From positions 10,801,001 to 10,865,000 of the forward strand of contig OX387202.1 of the NCBI GenBank assembly GCA_947561715.1: a DNA stretch of 64,000 nt. Direction: 5' to 3'. Source of the stretch: Ascidia mentula (lineage: Eukaryota; Chordata; Ascidiacea; Phlebobranchia; Ascidiidae). Position 1 is the stretch's first letter, and each line of letters begins with the position of its first letter. Shown here piece after piece: positions 10,846-22,097 of this stretch. The notes beneath the pieces were generated by a model. The model searched no databases. It had not been told where the DNA came from and saw only the letters and a program-made list of their open reading frames with translations. Position numbers and translations under genes: made by a program.

Positions 10846-11301
10846 GGCCAAAGTGTGTGTGTGTATTCTTTTTGTTCTTTCTCAGAATGACACAGCATGT
10901 TAGTTACTTCCATTGTTGGATATGTTCAACCACGTTTGCCTATTACCGTCTAACAACTGCATTGAATTAATTGTGCCCGGTCTAATAATAAACATGCCTA
11001 ATTTGATTGTCACCTACTGGTCAATACACATTCAGGGGTGGAAAGGGCCACCAGTGTATGGTGTACAAACCGGCGAAGAAAGGTGTGAGCGAATTACCCA
11101 TGAGGTGATATTGCTTGGGGTGTATGAACACACCCACCGCAATAGGGTGGGATGTTGTAACCTAAGGTGATAAAAATGGGACCACGCATGTAGGTGGAAA
11201 CTCATTTACATTTGCCGTTACAGTGTGCTTTGCCATGCGATAGCATATAACACATCTGCCTTGTAGGCATGTTTTTCTTTTTTAGGCTTTGAATACGAAA
11301 T

Positions 11302-12056
11302 ATGAATTTTTCATCCAACGACAAGTGCTCACATGGTAAGTTTTATGACGTAAATTATCATCACACATACTTAACGATAAAACGACATCCCAAACTGACT
11401 CAATGAATCTACTCAAAGTTAATGTATTTATCACAAACTTCTTAAATATAAGTGAGATTACCTAAAACTGTTACTATTAGGAAGAACATGAAAGAAAAGA
11501 CGTTGTGAGCCGTCTTCATAACACGTGTAATTTCTGTCAATCAACATTTAACATTCTTTACCTTACGTAGTGGCCAGAATGACGTCATATTTCGACGGAA
11601 TTGCATCCACAATCCGACATGAATTGGAAAGGTAACAAAAGTATTTGATTAGAAACCCGACAGTTTCAAAATCTAACTTGAAAATAACTTGAAATTTAGT
11701 CTAACGGTAAAATAACTTCAGATGCATGTAATGCTCTGTGCTATGTAATGTGATATACGCATGTTAACCATAAAACGACAAATAATAAGTGTTAAAATAG
11801 GGAGAAACAAATTAAACGTCGTAACCAGGAAACAAGAAAACGGTATCTTGAAAGTCGGCTTCAAGACAGAAAAGTGGTAAGATGCTGTTTTTAGGCTTGT
11901 GTAGTTGTGATGTCATTATTTATGGCGTCTTTCAAACTACATCGCACATGCAATGTAGAACCTTAGTTCCGCAACAAACATGATAAGAACTGTAAACAAA
12001 CACAACGAAGCTGAACTCGTGCCTGAACTGAATAAAGAACCACCACCTTCACCACC
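11302..12056 (+). pseudogene. KY-like copy B, 5' fragment
   Basis: Exons 1-3 (11302-11335, 11571-11631, 11801-11876) and most of exon 4 (from 11959) match copies C, F and G: MNFSSNDKCSH, SYFDGIASTIRHELER, KQIKRRNQETRKRYLESR, then LVPELNKEPPPSPP. At about 12056 the sequence jumps inside exon 4 to the spacer found after copy F (30271). Exons 5-10 are gone through a clean deletion of about 1.9 kb relative to F. The frame up to the break is open, so a short truncated product is possible but unlikely to fold. Confidence 0.8.
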
Positions 12057-14306
12057 ATTTCCTTATCTCGCTGAAATAAGAGTTACAGCTTCTTCAGTAT
12101 TCTTCTGTGATATGTTGTAACAATGGAGCTGCGGACTGGTAAACAAACAAATTTATTTTTTGAAATAAATCGAGTAAATTTTCTGTTTTGATTTTGTTTT
12201 TAATAACAAATCAAAACAAACATGCAAACTAACCCAACAACACCTTGTGCAGGAATCAAAATATAAAAACTATTATGCCAGTATGATGATATACTCTACA
12301 CAACGTCCACGCAAAATTCACAATAGGCCAAAGCTGACCTTAAGAATCAAGAAATTTAAAAGTAAATATCCAAAAATACGGGAAAATGTAAAAATTATTG
12401 ACACCATATATCATTCGATGGTATTGCTAGCCTTTCGAATTTGCCAATGTTAGGCTATATTAAATTTCATTAATGTCAATCTATTTGTGAACTTTGGACT
12501 GAAACAGGACAAAAAGCATCGAAATTGACCATTCACAAAACGATATCACGTTCGTACCGCAGGAGTCCGCAGGAATAACTTAGGGGTGTTGTGGGCAAAC
12601 ATATTTTTTTAGTGTGATTTTTGTGTTTTCTATTCACCGCCAAGATAAGTATGTATTAGTTTTCGTTTTCCAGAAGGGTGGCAAATGCCACAACCTCAAA
12701 CACCTGACCTTGGCTTTTGTCTGAATAAACCAAACAAAACATTTGAACTTTGATTCTACAGTATTCAAATCAATTTATTCAACTTCCACAACCACTTCAC
12801 AGCAGATACTCTCACAAAGTCGCTGCCGGTCACGTTTTGGTTGTCGTCTTCAATAATAAAAGAACCCCGGCAACTACGATAAGACCTAAAGCGAACTGAG
12901 CAAAAACGTGTAATTTGTATCACTGCCGCGTATCAAGTATCAAAATAGCTTTCATGAACTCGAATGCCCTGTTCCCCAGATGTTAAACTTACCACGCGCT
13001 ATAATGTATGAAATCCCACATTCCGAAACATAAAACTTTTGGTGTTGCTAAGACTAGAAGGTCTATTATTGATCGCAAGATATATCTTCAAGGGTAAACC
13101 TTGTGTTGGCGATTGCTGGTCTTTGTGCAAACGAACTGAAATTACAAAATGTTAGCTTGTACGTTCAGTTCACTTTTAAACTAAAAGCTGTTTTTTAATG
13201 CCTTATAAGTATTCAAAGTACGACTGCCATCAGAAACCTGATAAATAAGAATATAAGGGTTTTGTATTGTGTGTGGTCACGAAGTTTAGGTATGATTGCC
13301 AGGATAGAATTATTGTCGAGAAAAGAGGAACCGTTTGGCAGAGGGTGTTGCAGCGACAAAGCTTGCCAACAGCAGTTGTTCAAAGAGTAGATTGCTTTAC
13401 AAACTAGAAATGTATAAGGAACTGCATTTGCTTTAGGTATTCAGTTGTTGCTGATGGGCATGTCCAGTCGTCATATAAATAAACACAATAGTGCGCGATT
13501 TGTTTATGATTGTTTGAACATCTCTTTGTACTTGGTAATGCATTTGAAAACTACCAATTTTTTGTTGAGTTTTCTGACAAACCGTAAGTCATGGTATGCG
13601 CGTAAGAATAAATCCAGTCGGGCGCTTTTCAAAGCATACGTATACTCCCGAGCAGCAGGCTTTGAAGTAAGGTTTTAATCAGCTGAACAAGGCCATTTTT
13701 GAAGCTCCGAATCATTTCTATGCAAAATTATTCAATTTTGTAGCGCGCCACACAAAACGAAACGTTGAACAAAACAAAGCTTTTTTTTCTGTTGACGGCC
13801 GACTTGTTACCACGCTGTCACGCAACAATGCGGATATGGATACCGAGTAGTTAACGTCGTGTTGCGTTTAAAAACGTTTGCCTGAATGAAAATACCGCAA
13901 AATGAGGAACCATTTGAAACATGGAGCAGTAGCCACAGAAGTAGCTGACAGTATCTGTTCCAAGTTGTACCAGAAGTCGATTTGTTAATCTTATTTATAG
14001 GTCGCCTCAAGAGCAATGTTTATAGGTCTATAGTTTTAAATTCAGCGTGTGTTTGTTGTTTTGATTCTCTGTAAATAAGTGAGACTGACGATGCCTCCTT
14101 GTAAACGAAATATAGGTATCAGATAAAAATATAACGACGAATGGTTCAAGATTTTTTATAATGTAAAAATTTGAGTCACATTTAAATGACGAAAAATCTG
14201 TTGATCAGTTCCATGAGATCTATTTTGGTTAGTCTCGACCAACAGTACCTAACACATGCGTGCCGTATTGCTGACAATCCATAATATCAACTTGTATGCA
14301 TGTAAG
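12057..14306. other. Duplicated non-coding block
   Basis: Collinear and highly similar to 30271-32341. No complete gene is seen. A possible minus-strand terminal exon at about 12840-12905 would encode a short hydrophobic tail (FALGLIVVAGVLLLLK) before a stop, with AATAAA on the minus strand near 12775. The copy at about 30850-30920 has an earlier stop in this frame, so I do not call a gene. Confidence 0.4.
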
Positions 14307-14612
14307 GTTCACTGGCATCACAGCCAAGCTGGATCAACCACCCGACAAGTCGAAGCGATACCTCAAAAATCAAGCTCCCGGTGCGTCTTGAACTCACGAC
14401 CCTGGGCTAACCGGGCCCAACGCTCTACCGACTCAGCGGTTTGCTTGACTGCGCTATCGACTATTGATCTTAGGTACGGGAGCTTAGCGGTTTTACAGGG
14501 TATATTGTGGTCAAGGTACACTGGTGCACAAGCCCACAACTTGCCAGGGGATCTTTACATGTACTTATACGGGATCTCCACCACCACTTGGCTGCAATGT
14601 CAGTGAACCTTA
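14307..14612 (-). mobile_element. tRNA-derived SINE, composite unit
   Basis: Minus-strand tRNA-like head at about 14380-14450 with A-box and B-box-like stretches, the TCGACTTGTCGGG body and a plus-oriented tail at 14590-14612. It lies about 100 bp upstream of copy C and is shared with copy G at the same place. Confidence 0.7.
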
Positions 14613-14712
14613 TGATCATAATACGTGAGCTGAGATCACCAAATATAAATGGCCTGTACAGTGATACTGCCTTGTCATGCATGTTTTTCTTTGTAGGGTT
14701 TGAATACGAAAT

Positions 14713-17271
14713 ATGAATTTTTCATCAAACGACAAGTGCTCACATGGTAATTTATAACTAGCATATCTTTGATGTAAATTATAATAACACAAACTTGAGG
14801 ATAAAATAACAGCCCAAACTGACTCAATGAATCTACTCAAAGTTAATGTATTTATTACAAACTTCTCAATTGTAAATGAGATTTCCTAAAACAGTTATTT
14901 CACAGCACGTGTAATTTCAGTCGATCATTATTTAACATTCTTTACTATTCGTAGTGACCAGAATGGCGTCATATTTCGACGGAATTGCATCCACAATCCG
15001 CGATGAACTGGACAGGTAACAAAAGCATTTGGTTAGAAACCTGTCATTTTTAAAATCTAATTTAAAAATAGCTTGAAATTTTGTCTAACGGTAAAATTAC
15101 TTCAGATGCATGTAATGCTCTGTGCTATGTAATGTGATATACGCATGTTAACCATAAAACGACAAATAATAACTGTTAAAATAGGGAGAAACAAATTAAA
15201 CGTCGTAACCAGGAAATACGAAAACGGTATCTTGAAAGTCGACTTCAAGACAGGAAAGAGGTGAGATGTTGTTCTTACGCTTGTGTAGTTGTGGTAACAT
15301 TATTTTTGGCGTCTTTCAAACTATATCGCACATGTAACGTAGAACCTTAGTTCCGCAACAAACATGATAAGAACTGTAAACAAACACAACGAAGTAGAAC
15401 TCGTACCTGAACTGAATAAAGAACCACCACCTTCACCACCACGAACTAGTAAAGAAGAGTTGTACGGGTAAGATACTGTACCAAACTCATTTTGGCAAGC
15501 AAAAGCAGAAACAACAGCGTTTCTGTAAAGGAGTGGAAGAACAGATTTGTTCGAAGACTTGGAGCAATATGCTGTCAACATGGATACTGAGGATGTGACT
15601 TTTCCGGCTTTAATGAAGCAAATGTTTATTTGGAAACTGACTGACCTTGAAAAAGTTGGTTTTGATATCTTTATTGTTAAAGGAACACCAACCCTTTGAA
15701 ATTTGATTAGTTTAATATTGTTCTACTGTCTGATTTTTATATTTTAGGAATGTTTTCTTAAGGTTAGGATTCTGTTCTATTGGATAAGTTCTCAAGATTT
15801 AAACGAGACAACATTTCCTGACAAACTTACAGCAGATTCACCGTTAGGTCAGCTAAAGGCAATTAAAGAAGAAAGATCGAGTTATCACCACGTGTTCCAA
15901 CGATTGTGTCGGTAAAACTTGTTTGCGCAAAGATAAACCACGCAATATTTTGAATGTATGCATTGCTTAATTTAATGTAGTTAACCGTGTTCAAAATAAG
16001 TTTAATGTTTTTAAGTGCTGCTGGAATTCATTGCAAAGTTATTGAGGGTTACAAAAAAGGTTCAAGCTACTATCCTGATCATTCATTTTCTGCCAATCCT
16101 AATCAATTCCATGGAACTTGGAATGCTGTTCTTATTAACAATGAGTGGAGGTTTATTGACCCCGACTGGGGCGCTAGAGGATTTGATGGTAAACTGTTAT
16201 AAATCACCAAAATCTTTACAAAGGCAATGTTTTCAGTAACAAAACGAGAAACGTTATACTGTTTTGATGAGTTTTGGTTTCTCACTGATCCAGACAAGTT
16301 TATCTCAAGCCATTATCCAGATGAATCCGTTTGGCAACTTTTACATCAACCAATAACACTTGCTCAGTTTGAGGTTTGCAAATATTTGTCATATGTTGTT
16401 CCTAATGTAATTAGAGTAAAATCGGACAAAGAAAACAAGAATGAGATATGCTCAGTGGTGCAAAAATGCAGCATTAAAACGTGTAAAAAATATCCTTCAC
16501 ATCGAGCAAAACTAAAACCAAATTGTTACGACCGTAGCGCGTTCTCGCTAAAATAAGAAAACACCGCCTGGACGTTTTTGTCACTTTTTAAACCGCCGTA
16601 TCAGCGCTTCACGCTTTATTAAATTTTAAAAGACGTTTAAAACTCTCATTTCCTAATGCAAATCGCTATCAGCAAACACATTAAAGTATTTCATTACCAA
16701 ACTTTTGTAAAATGACAGGTTTATCATATTTAAATAAAATTGGTTATTTTACATAACATTAAGAAGTAAACATAAATCATTCATTCAGTTTGTGAAACAC
16801 CCAATTAACCAATACGAAGCACTTATTATCATTTCAACACCTTTATTGATAGGCGTCAGTTTTGAAAAGAGAGATGTTTTACAAACTTAAACTTGAACTT
16901 TCGTCCCATCAAAATGGAATGATAAGAACAGACGAGAGTGGATTTGTGAGGGTGACGTTGAAAAACACAACTGCAAGAAATGATATTGAATTCTCAACGA
17001 GTCTCCAAGAAAAAGTTGAAAACAAGTTGCAGGGAGAAGTGAAGACATCTGTTAAAGTTTACAAAAACTCGGACGAATTTGTAAGACATTTTTGAAACAA
17101 AATGACTTTTTAACTTTTGCACACATTTATTTACAGATATTTGAGATTCGTCTTCCCCATCCTGGGCAATACATTTTGGGCAATACCTTATATGGTGGTT
17201 TTTCGGGTGACGTTTTTGGCAAATCCATTTGTCGTTATCAAGTAGACGGTTCAATGATGAGAGCAATATAA
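14713..17271 (+). CDS. KY/hillarin-like pseudoenzyme, copy C (complete)
   Basis: Ten exons: 14713-14746, 14955-15015, 15185-15260, 15343-15467, 15531-15654, 15763-15911, 16016-16188, 16237-16373, 16853-17080 and 17137-17271. All are in phase, giving 413 aa. An acceptor ends 15 nt before the ATG. The N terminus is charged and helical (KQIKRRNQEIRKRYLESR), then comes a proline patch (KEPPPSPPRTSKEE). Exons 6-7 are the transglutaminase-like fold (ILFYWISSQDLN.., RLCRAAGIHCKVIEGY, WNAVLINNEWRFIDPDWGAR). Exons 9-10 form the C-terminal beta domain of this family. The Cys expected three residues before the Tyr of the GVCEGY-type motif is Arg (ERSSYHHVF). The residue two before the Trp of HAWNAV is Gly, with a His one place further back (FHGTW). 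Cross-linking activity is therefore unlikely; a binding or scaffold role is inferred. Confidence 0.85.
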
Positions 17272-19026
17272 AAGTTGTTTATTCCGTTATAAAACAACAC
17301 ATGTATCGATAAATCAACCAAAACCGTGAATCAATATGAAAATAATAAGTCTGGCCCATATTGCACCAAATTTTTTTCGACTACCTTTAAGTTTTTTCCG
17401 ATTTTTACTTGTTAAATTACGTGATTCAAGCAGTTTTTATCTGTCTTGTATTGGTTGTATTACACCCATATAATATGTGCTTGTAAAGGTAAGTTTTACA
17501 TGTAATTGTGCAACATTTGTCCTCCTTGTGTCGCTTTGATGTTGATGACAAGTGTTTGCCTGTATATACCGCAGTATCTTTGTATTGCCGGGAAGTCTTG
17601 TTTTGTTTATTTGGAATGTATGTTATCGCTATGATAAGCAACTGCTATTTTATCAGGAAAGCCAACTATTCGATGGTTTGATTTTTATCCATAAGCATCA
17701 TTGAACTATCTATTCGGATTAAACTACTTAACATATATTGTTACCAAATTTCTGATTTCTGTGCAGTGACAAACTTTAGACGCAATAAGACAAACAACCA
17801 ATAGGCAATTGGTAACTATATAATCGTTTGTTACAAAACCATGTCTGTGGTTAGATATTAGTTGTTGATCGAATGGTAAGTTTGTTTTAGTCACTTGAAC
17901 GTTTGCTGCTGCACTCAAGTTTGGTTTGCCGAAAGCCTAGCGTGGCGCAAGAATACTACGAATTTGGTTAAAGATTGACACGACCTTTGTCCCTACGATT
18001 GCAAGCAGTAGTGCCGCCAGGTTATTGAAACTCGCAGCAGCAAAAGTTCACAGTTAATTTATCAGGTAAACGAAGTTCTATTAAAGATAAGAGTTAGGAA
18101 TATTATTTTTATCTTGGCAATCTAACCATATTTATGACAGTTTGTCCATTGCCTACTGTAATAAAATCATAGCACTTGGTAACGTATGACGTCACTGAAG
18201 TACTGTGCCAACCTGTTCTGACTTAGTTTGCTACTGAATGTAGTTTGTTAGTATCTGTACATGTTCGACTTTATTCAGAATTACGATTCATTACTCATAC
18301 ACTTCCTGTGCTTTCAAAACATTCGATTTTTAAATACGCACATTGTTAAGTTTTTTAGTGTAAAGTGGAGTTTCCTAAATGGTGCGCCTTTCACCTGCCT
18401 CATTGATAAAAACTAATTTCAATAAAAAAGCGAATTTGTCTCCAAAAAAGGTCAACAGTAAAGGCGGTCAAGTATTTGAGATGGGTCGTCATAATAGGCA
18501 CATTTGTATTTGTCATGGAAAAGCAGAGTTTCGGTTTTTGTTGTAACGAAGTTGCATAAAAAAAATATTTTTTATATTATAAACAACATTTGCAATTTGG
18601 TGAAGTTACTTGCATCAAAATGGAGCAAGTAAAAATGGTAGGCTATTAGTGTATACAGTAAAATTTACAAATTATTTTTTCATTAAAAAAAACTTGGGCT
18701 TATCTCAAATATGGTGTCATTGCAGACACATAGTCTTATTTAAATCTGGAACTGAAATGTTTTGTAATATTTCACGGATTGTCTTTTTGGTTTTAGTCAA
18801 AGAATAGCGTGGATATTTTAATGCAAAATCTGCTAATATTCCAAAGGATATAGAAAGGTGACGATATGGGTTGTGTTTTATTTTTACGAAAAATATTTTA
18901 TGTAAGAGCCCAAACATAACTAAACTAAAGCAGCAAATATTGCTGAGTTGTCCTGGAAGAAACTAATAGGGGCACATTCCTTCCTACAAGCTCCTGTGAA
19001 ATAATTTAAAGAATATTTTTATTCAG
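17272..19026. other. Intergenic region after copy C
   Basis: No gene recognised. 17697-18190 repeats 35278-35765 behind copy G, extending the A-B-C/E-F-G block duplication. The remainder is AT-rich without clear signals. Confidence 0.5.
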
Positions 19027-20747
19027 AGAAAAATAAATCATGCGACAAAACCAAGAAAGACGCCGAAAACATCTTGAAGAATATTTACAAAACCGAAAAG
19101 AGGTAATTGTATCGTTTCTGCCGACTTCGTATTTGTACAAAGTTTGATTATAAACAAATACAAATTTCATTACCAAAAAATATAGAATTTCAGCTCAGCC
19201 ACACATGTGGAAATAATTCACAACAGTGAAAGGCAAAAGGAGTATGTGCCAATAATGGGTGATCTACCTGCACCATTTCCGCCAATAATAACTAAGGAAG
19301 AGTTGTAAAAGTTGGTAAAATAAAATGATAATATAAATTATGAAAAATAGCCATGCACAAATGATTTAATGTAATTTATTGTGTTGTAAGGTTTTGATAA
19401 AAAGTTCCATGTGATAAGATTGCTCATTAGATTCACAGGCTTCGCAGCCAAGGCATTGCAGCCAAGCTGGATCAGCCACAATCAGACAACGCAGAAGTAA
19501 TGTTAAACTTTCGCATAGCAAGGCAGGATCGCCCCACTGTGCAGGCCCTTTATATTTGATTGATTTTCAGATCTCGCTTCGACTTGTCGGGAAAAGTGGC
19601 TTATTTATTTTATGCTGATCCTGACAAATTCCATGGAGCGTGGAAAGCTCTACTTATCAACAATGAGTGGAGATTTATTGACACCGATTTTGGAACTAGA
19701 ACTAAAAACGGTACAAGAAAAATGTTGCCAGCATCTAGTGTTTCGTTAAATGATAACGATTAAATTAGATGTGACTGGAGAAATAGTGTACAGATTTAAT
19801 GAGTTTTACTTCCTCACGGATCCAGACAAACTTATTACCAGCCATTATCCTGACGAGGAAGAATGCCAACTTTTTCATCAACCAATAACAATTCACCAGT
19901 TTGAGGTTTGAGGTTTGTTCTGTAATATGGAAAACTGTGTTTTTGCAGTTTTTGATGAGCTGCAGACAAGTGTTTTGTCCTGATATGCTGCTCACCAAAT
20001 CAGTATTGACTCTCTTGTTTATGCATGCCTGTGGTTCGGCAAAACCACATGCTGCCAATCGCTATTTTTCACGTAAACGGTGTGTGGAAACGTATAACAC
20101 TACAGCATTGATAAAACAATCTAGCGGGGCATAATAGCAACGTGACAATACGGAGATTGTAAAAAAATGGTGTGTTGTTAACATTGTCAGGTCAGCTCTA
20201 TATAATGATGGAGCTTCGTAGATGAAACATGACAATGTTATCAACAGTATTGGTCAGTCTCTTAATTCTCAGAGCAAATCCGTCTCATGAGCAAATCCGT
20301 AAATATTGTTCCTAACAGAATTTAGTCATGAAGTACGGTATGTTTCACAAACTACAAATCCGACTTTTATCTCATCAAAATGCATGGATTTCCACCAATC
20401 AAAATGGGTTTGTTCAAATAAAGTTTGGATACAATCACCGCGAAGAAATCTGGACGATTCATTGCATGCTACAAAGACGAAATAACCATAAATTAGAGAA
20501 ACCATTCGATGGTGATGTTATTGAGGTGTGCCAAACCGAAGATGAAGTGGTTGGTAAAAGTTTGTTGCAATGACAAGTTGACAAAGTAAGTTAACTCTAT
20601 TGTTTTTGCGTACAGGTATGCAATATTCATTTGTCAAAAGCAGGACAATGCATGTTTGCAGTTGTGACCAGTAAGGACAATGAAGATAATGGCCATCTTG
20701 TTTTTGAATATCAAATTAACGCTTCAGTATTTTCTTCGGCTAAATAA
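19027..20747 (+). pseudogene. KY-like copy D, divergent, 5' half broken
   Basis: The exon 3 equivalent (19027-19102) keeps the family length of 76 nt but has TAA (19034-19036) where sisters have CAA. The exon 4 equivalent (from 19194) is out of frame and ends KEEL-stop. Exons 5, 6 and the front of 7 are missing. The remaining part of exon 7 (about 19609-19710) is joined to a SINE (19571-19608). Exons 8-10 (19769-19905, 20319-20549, 20616-20747) are open and in phase: YRFNEFYFLTDPDKLI, MFHKLQIRLLSHQNAW and a TAA stop at 20745. It is the most diverged copy (GAWKALLINNEWRF, DTDFGTR) and has no sister in the other block. The open 3' half may mean recent loss or a shortened product. Confidence 0.7.
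19440..19608 (+). mobile_element. SINE fragment fused to exon 7 of copy D
   Basis: Pieces of the tRNA-derived SINE body, including TTTTCAGATCTCGCTTCGAC and ACTTGTCGGGAAAAGTGGC, nearly identical to 46937-46975. They run straight into KY exon 7 codons, with the SINE's own TTTTCAG at the acceptor position. Confidence 0.6.
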
Positions 20748-22097
20748 AGCAAAGATGAACCAGATTAATGTCCTTGAATGTTAACCACGATTTTCTTGTT
20801 CCTCCCCTACGTTTGTTCAAGCAATTACTTGAAGGTTGCATTTGTTAATTCCAAACTTCAAACACCAAACACACAGTGTGTGTAACTAAACTCAGCATGT
20901 TCAGATATTTGGAATGTGTTTTACCACTTTGGGTGCATTTTCTGGTGCTAAGAGGTTTCATTATGATATGAGTACAGTTAAAGTCCAATACAAAAAAATG
21001 TATTTTTTTCAAATTAGGAGTCAGGGATTCAGAAATGACGTGAATGTTTCTTTTGTAGATTTTGTTTTATGGATTATAAGAAGTTTTGAATGCAGCTTCG
21101 TGATTTAGTATGTTTTCTGCATTGTGATAGGCTATGTTCAAAGGTTATACATCCTATGCAACAACAATGAAGGCTACAAACAAATACCCGAGCTAGCCCA
21201 GGCAAAGTTATTGTCCCAGGGAAGCAGAATTTTAATCTGTAAAAACACAGCGGACACGGTATATACATTGGTGTAATATCGCTAAGAAGGTGTGCTAGCC
21301 CTACAAATTATCGCGAGTTCATCTAACTATATAACTGTAGTTAACATTGCACTACAAATACAAAATTCTTAGCCATTTTACTTGTTTTCTGCATGGACAA
21401 TCTGTGTAACAGTTTTAACTAAAAGTAAGTTGTTAAAAAAGTTATTCTCGCAACTATGAATGGTATTCCCTGGTTCAAGGCTCGTATTGTCTGTAGAGAA
21501 GATGCGTTATTGTATGCAAAATGTCCATATGCCCGTGCCCACGCTAAAGTTTTTTCCTGCAAGATTTAAATTCTTGCAATGCGATCGACCACAACATAAT
21601 GCGATCGACCACAACATCCCAGGGGACACAAACACGGCTATTAACAAATCTTCGTTGTCAATTCAATGACGCGCTGGTCTTGTGATCGTTTTTGAGCCAA
21701 TATTTATGTTGCGTGAAACAATAAAACCTCAATGTAAATGCCTTTTTACGACTATATCAACTCAGCGGAAGGTTCCCTCGGCATTTGCGACTGTTAATAA
21801 AGTTCGGTAACTCCGTTTGGCCCGGTTATAAACGTGGACACAAAGACCAACGCGGAGACGAAGTTGTTGATCCAACTACACAACCGCGTTTAAATCCCTG
21901 ACCGTTACATATGTTCCGCCGATGTGCTAGTTAGAGATAGACGTTCCATAAGTTAGAGTTATTTTAGGTTGAATGCATATGCGATGACCATTACTACATT
22001 ATTTCGTATTTGATATGTGTATATTTGGTATTTTGTTGCCAAAAACAGCCAAAAGGCGATCTTTTCAAGAAGTAGAGCGATTCCGTCTGAACTTAAT
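20748..22097. other. Intergenic region between copies D and E
   Basis: No gene recognised. 21560-21655 resembles the sequence at 4722-4795 (ACACAAACACGGCTATTAAC) and contains a 20-bp direct repeat unit beginning AATGCGATCGACC in two adjacent copies. An acceptor-like tract precedes copy E. Confidence 0.4.

Larger units (their letters stand above)
5167..11225 (+). mobile_element. CACTA/EnSpm-like DNA transposon carrying two genes
   Basis: The left end reads CACTCTAAACGCAAAAGG and the right end, reverse-complemented, reads CACTGTAACGGCAAATG. These are imperfect inverted repeats beginning CACT. TG flanks both sides (5165-5166 and 11226-11227). The unoccupied sister locus (about 27585-27620) reads straight through this point, which fixes the borders. 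GGTGGAAA-type repeats lie just inside both ends in either orientation, as expected for subterminal protein-binding sites of CACTA elements. Inside are a transposase gene (6487-8853) and a second gene (8989-10845), both on the plus strand and both open. Total length is 6,059 bp. Borders are read from sequence; assignment to the CACTA superfamily is inferred from the termini and the transposase. Confidence 0.8.
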
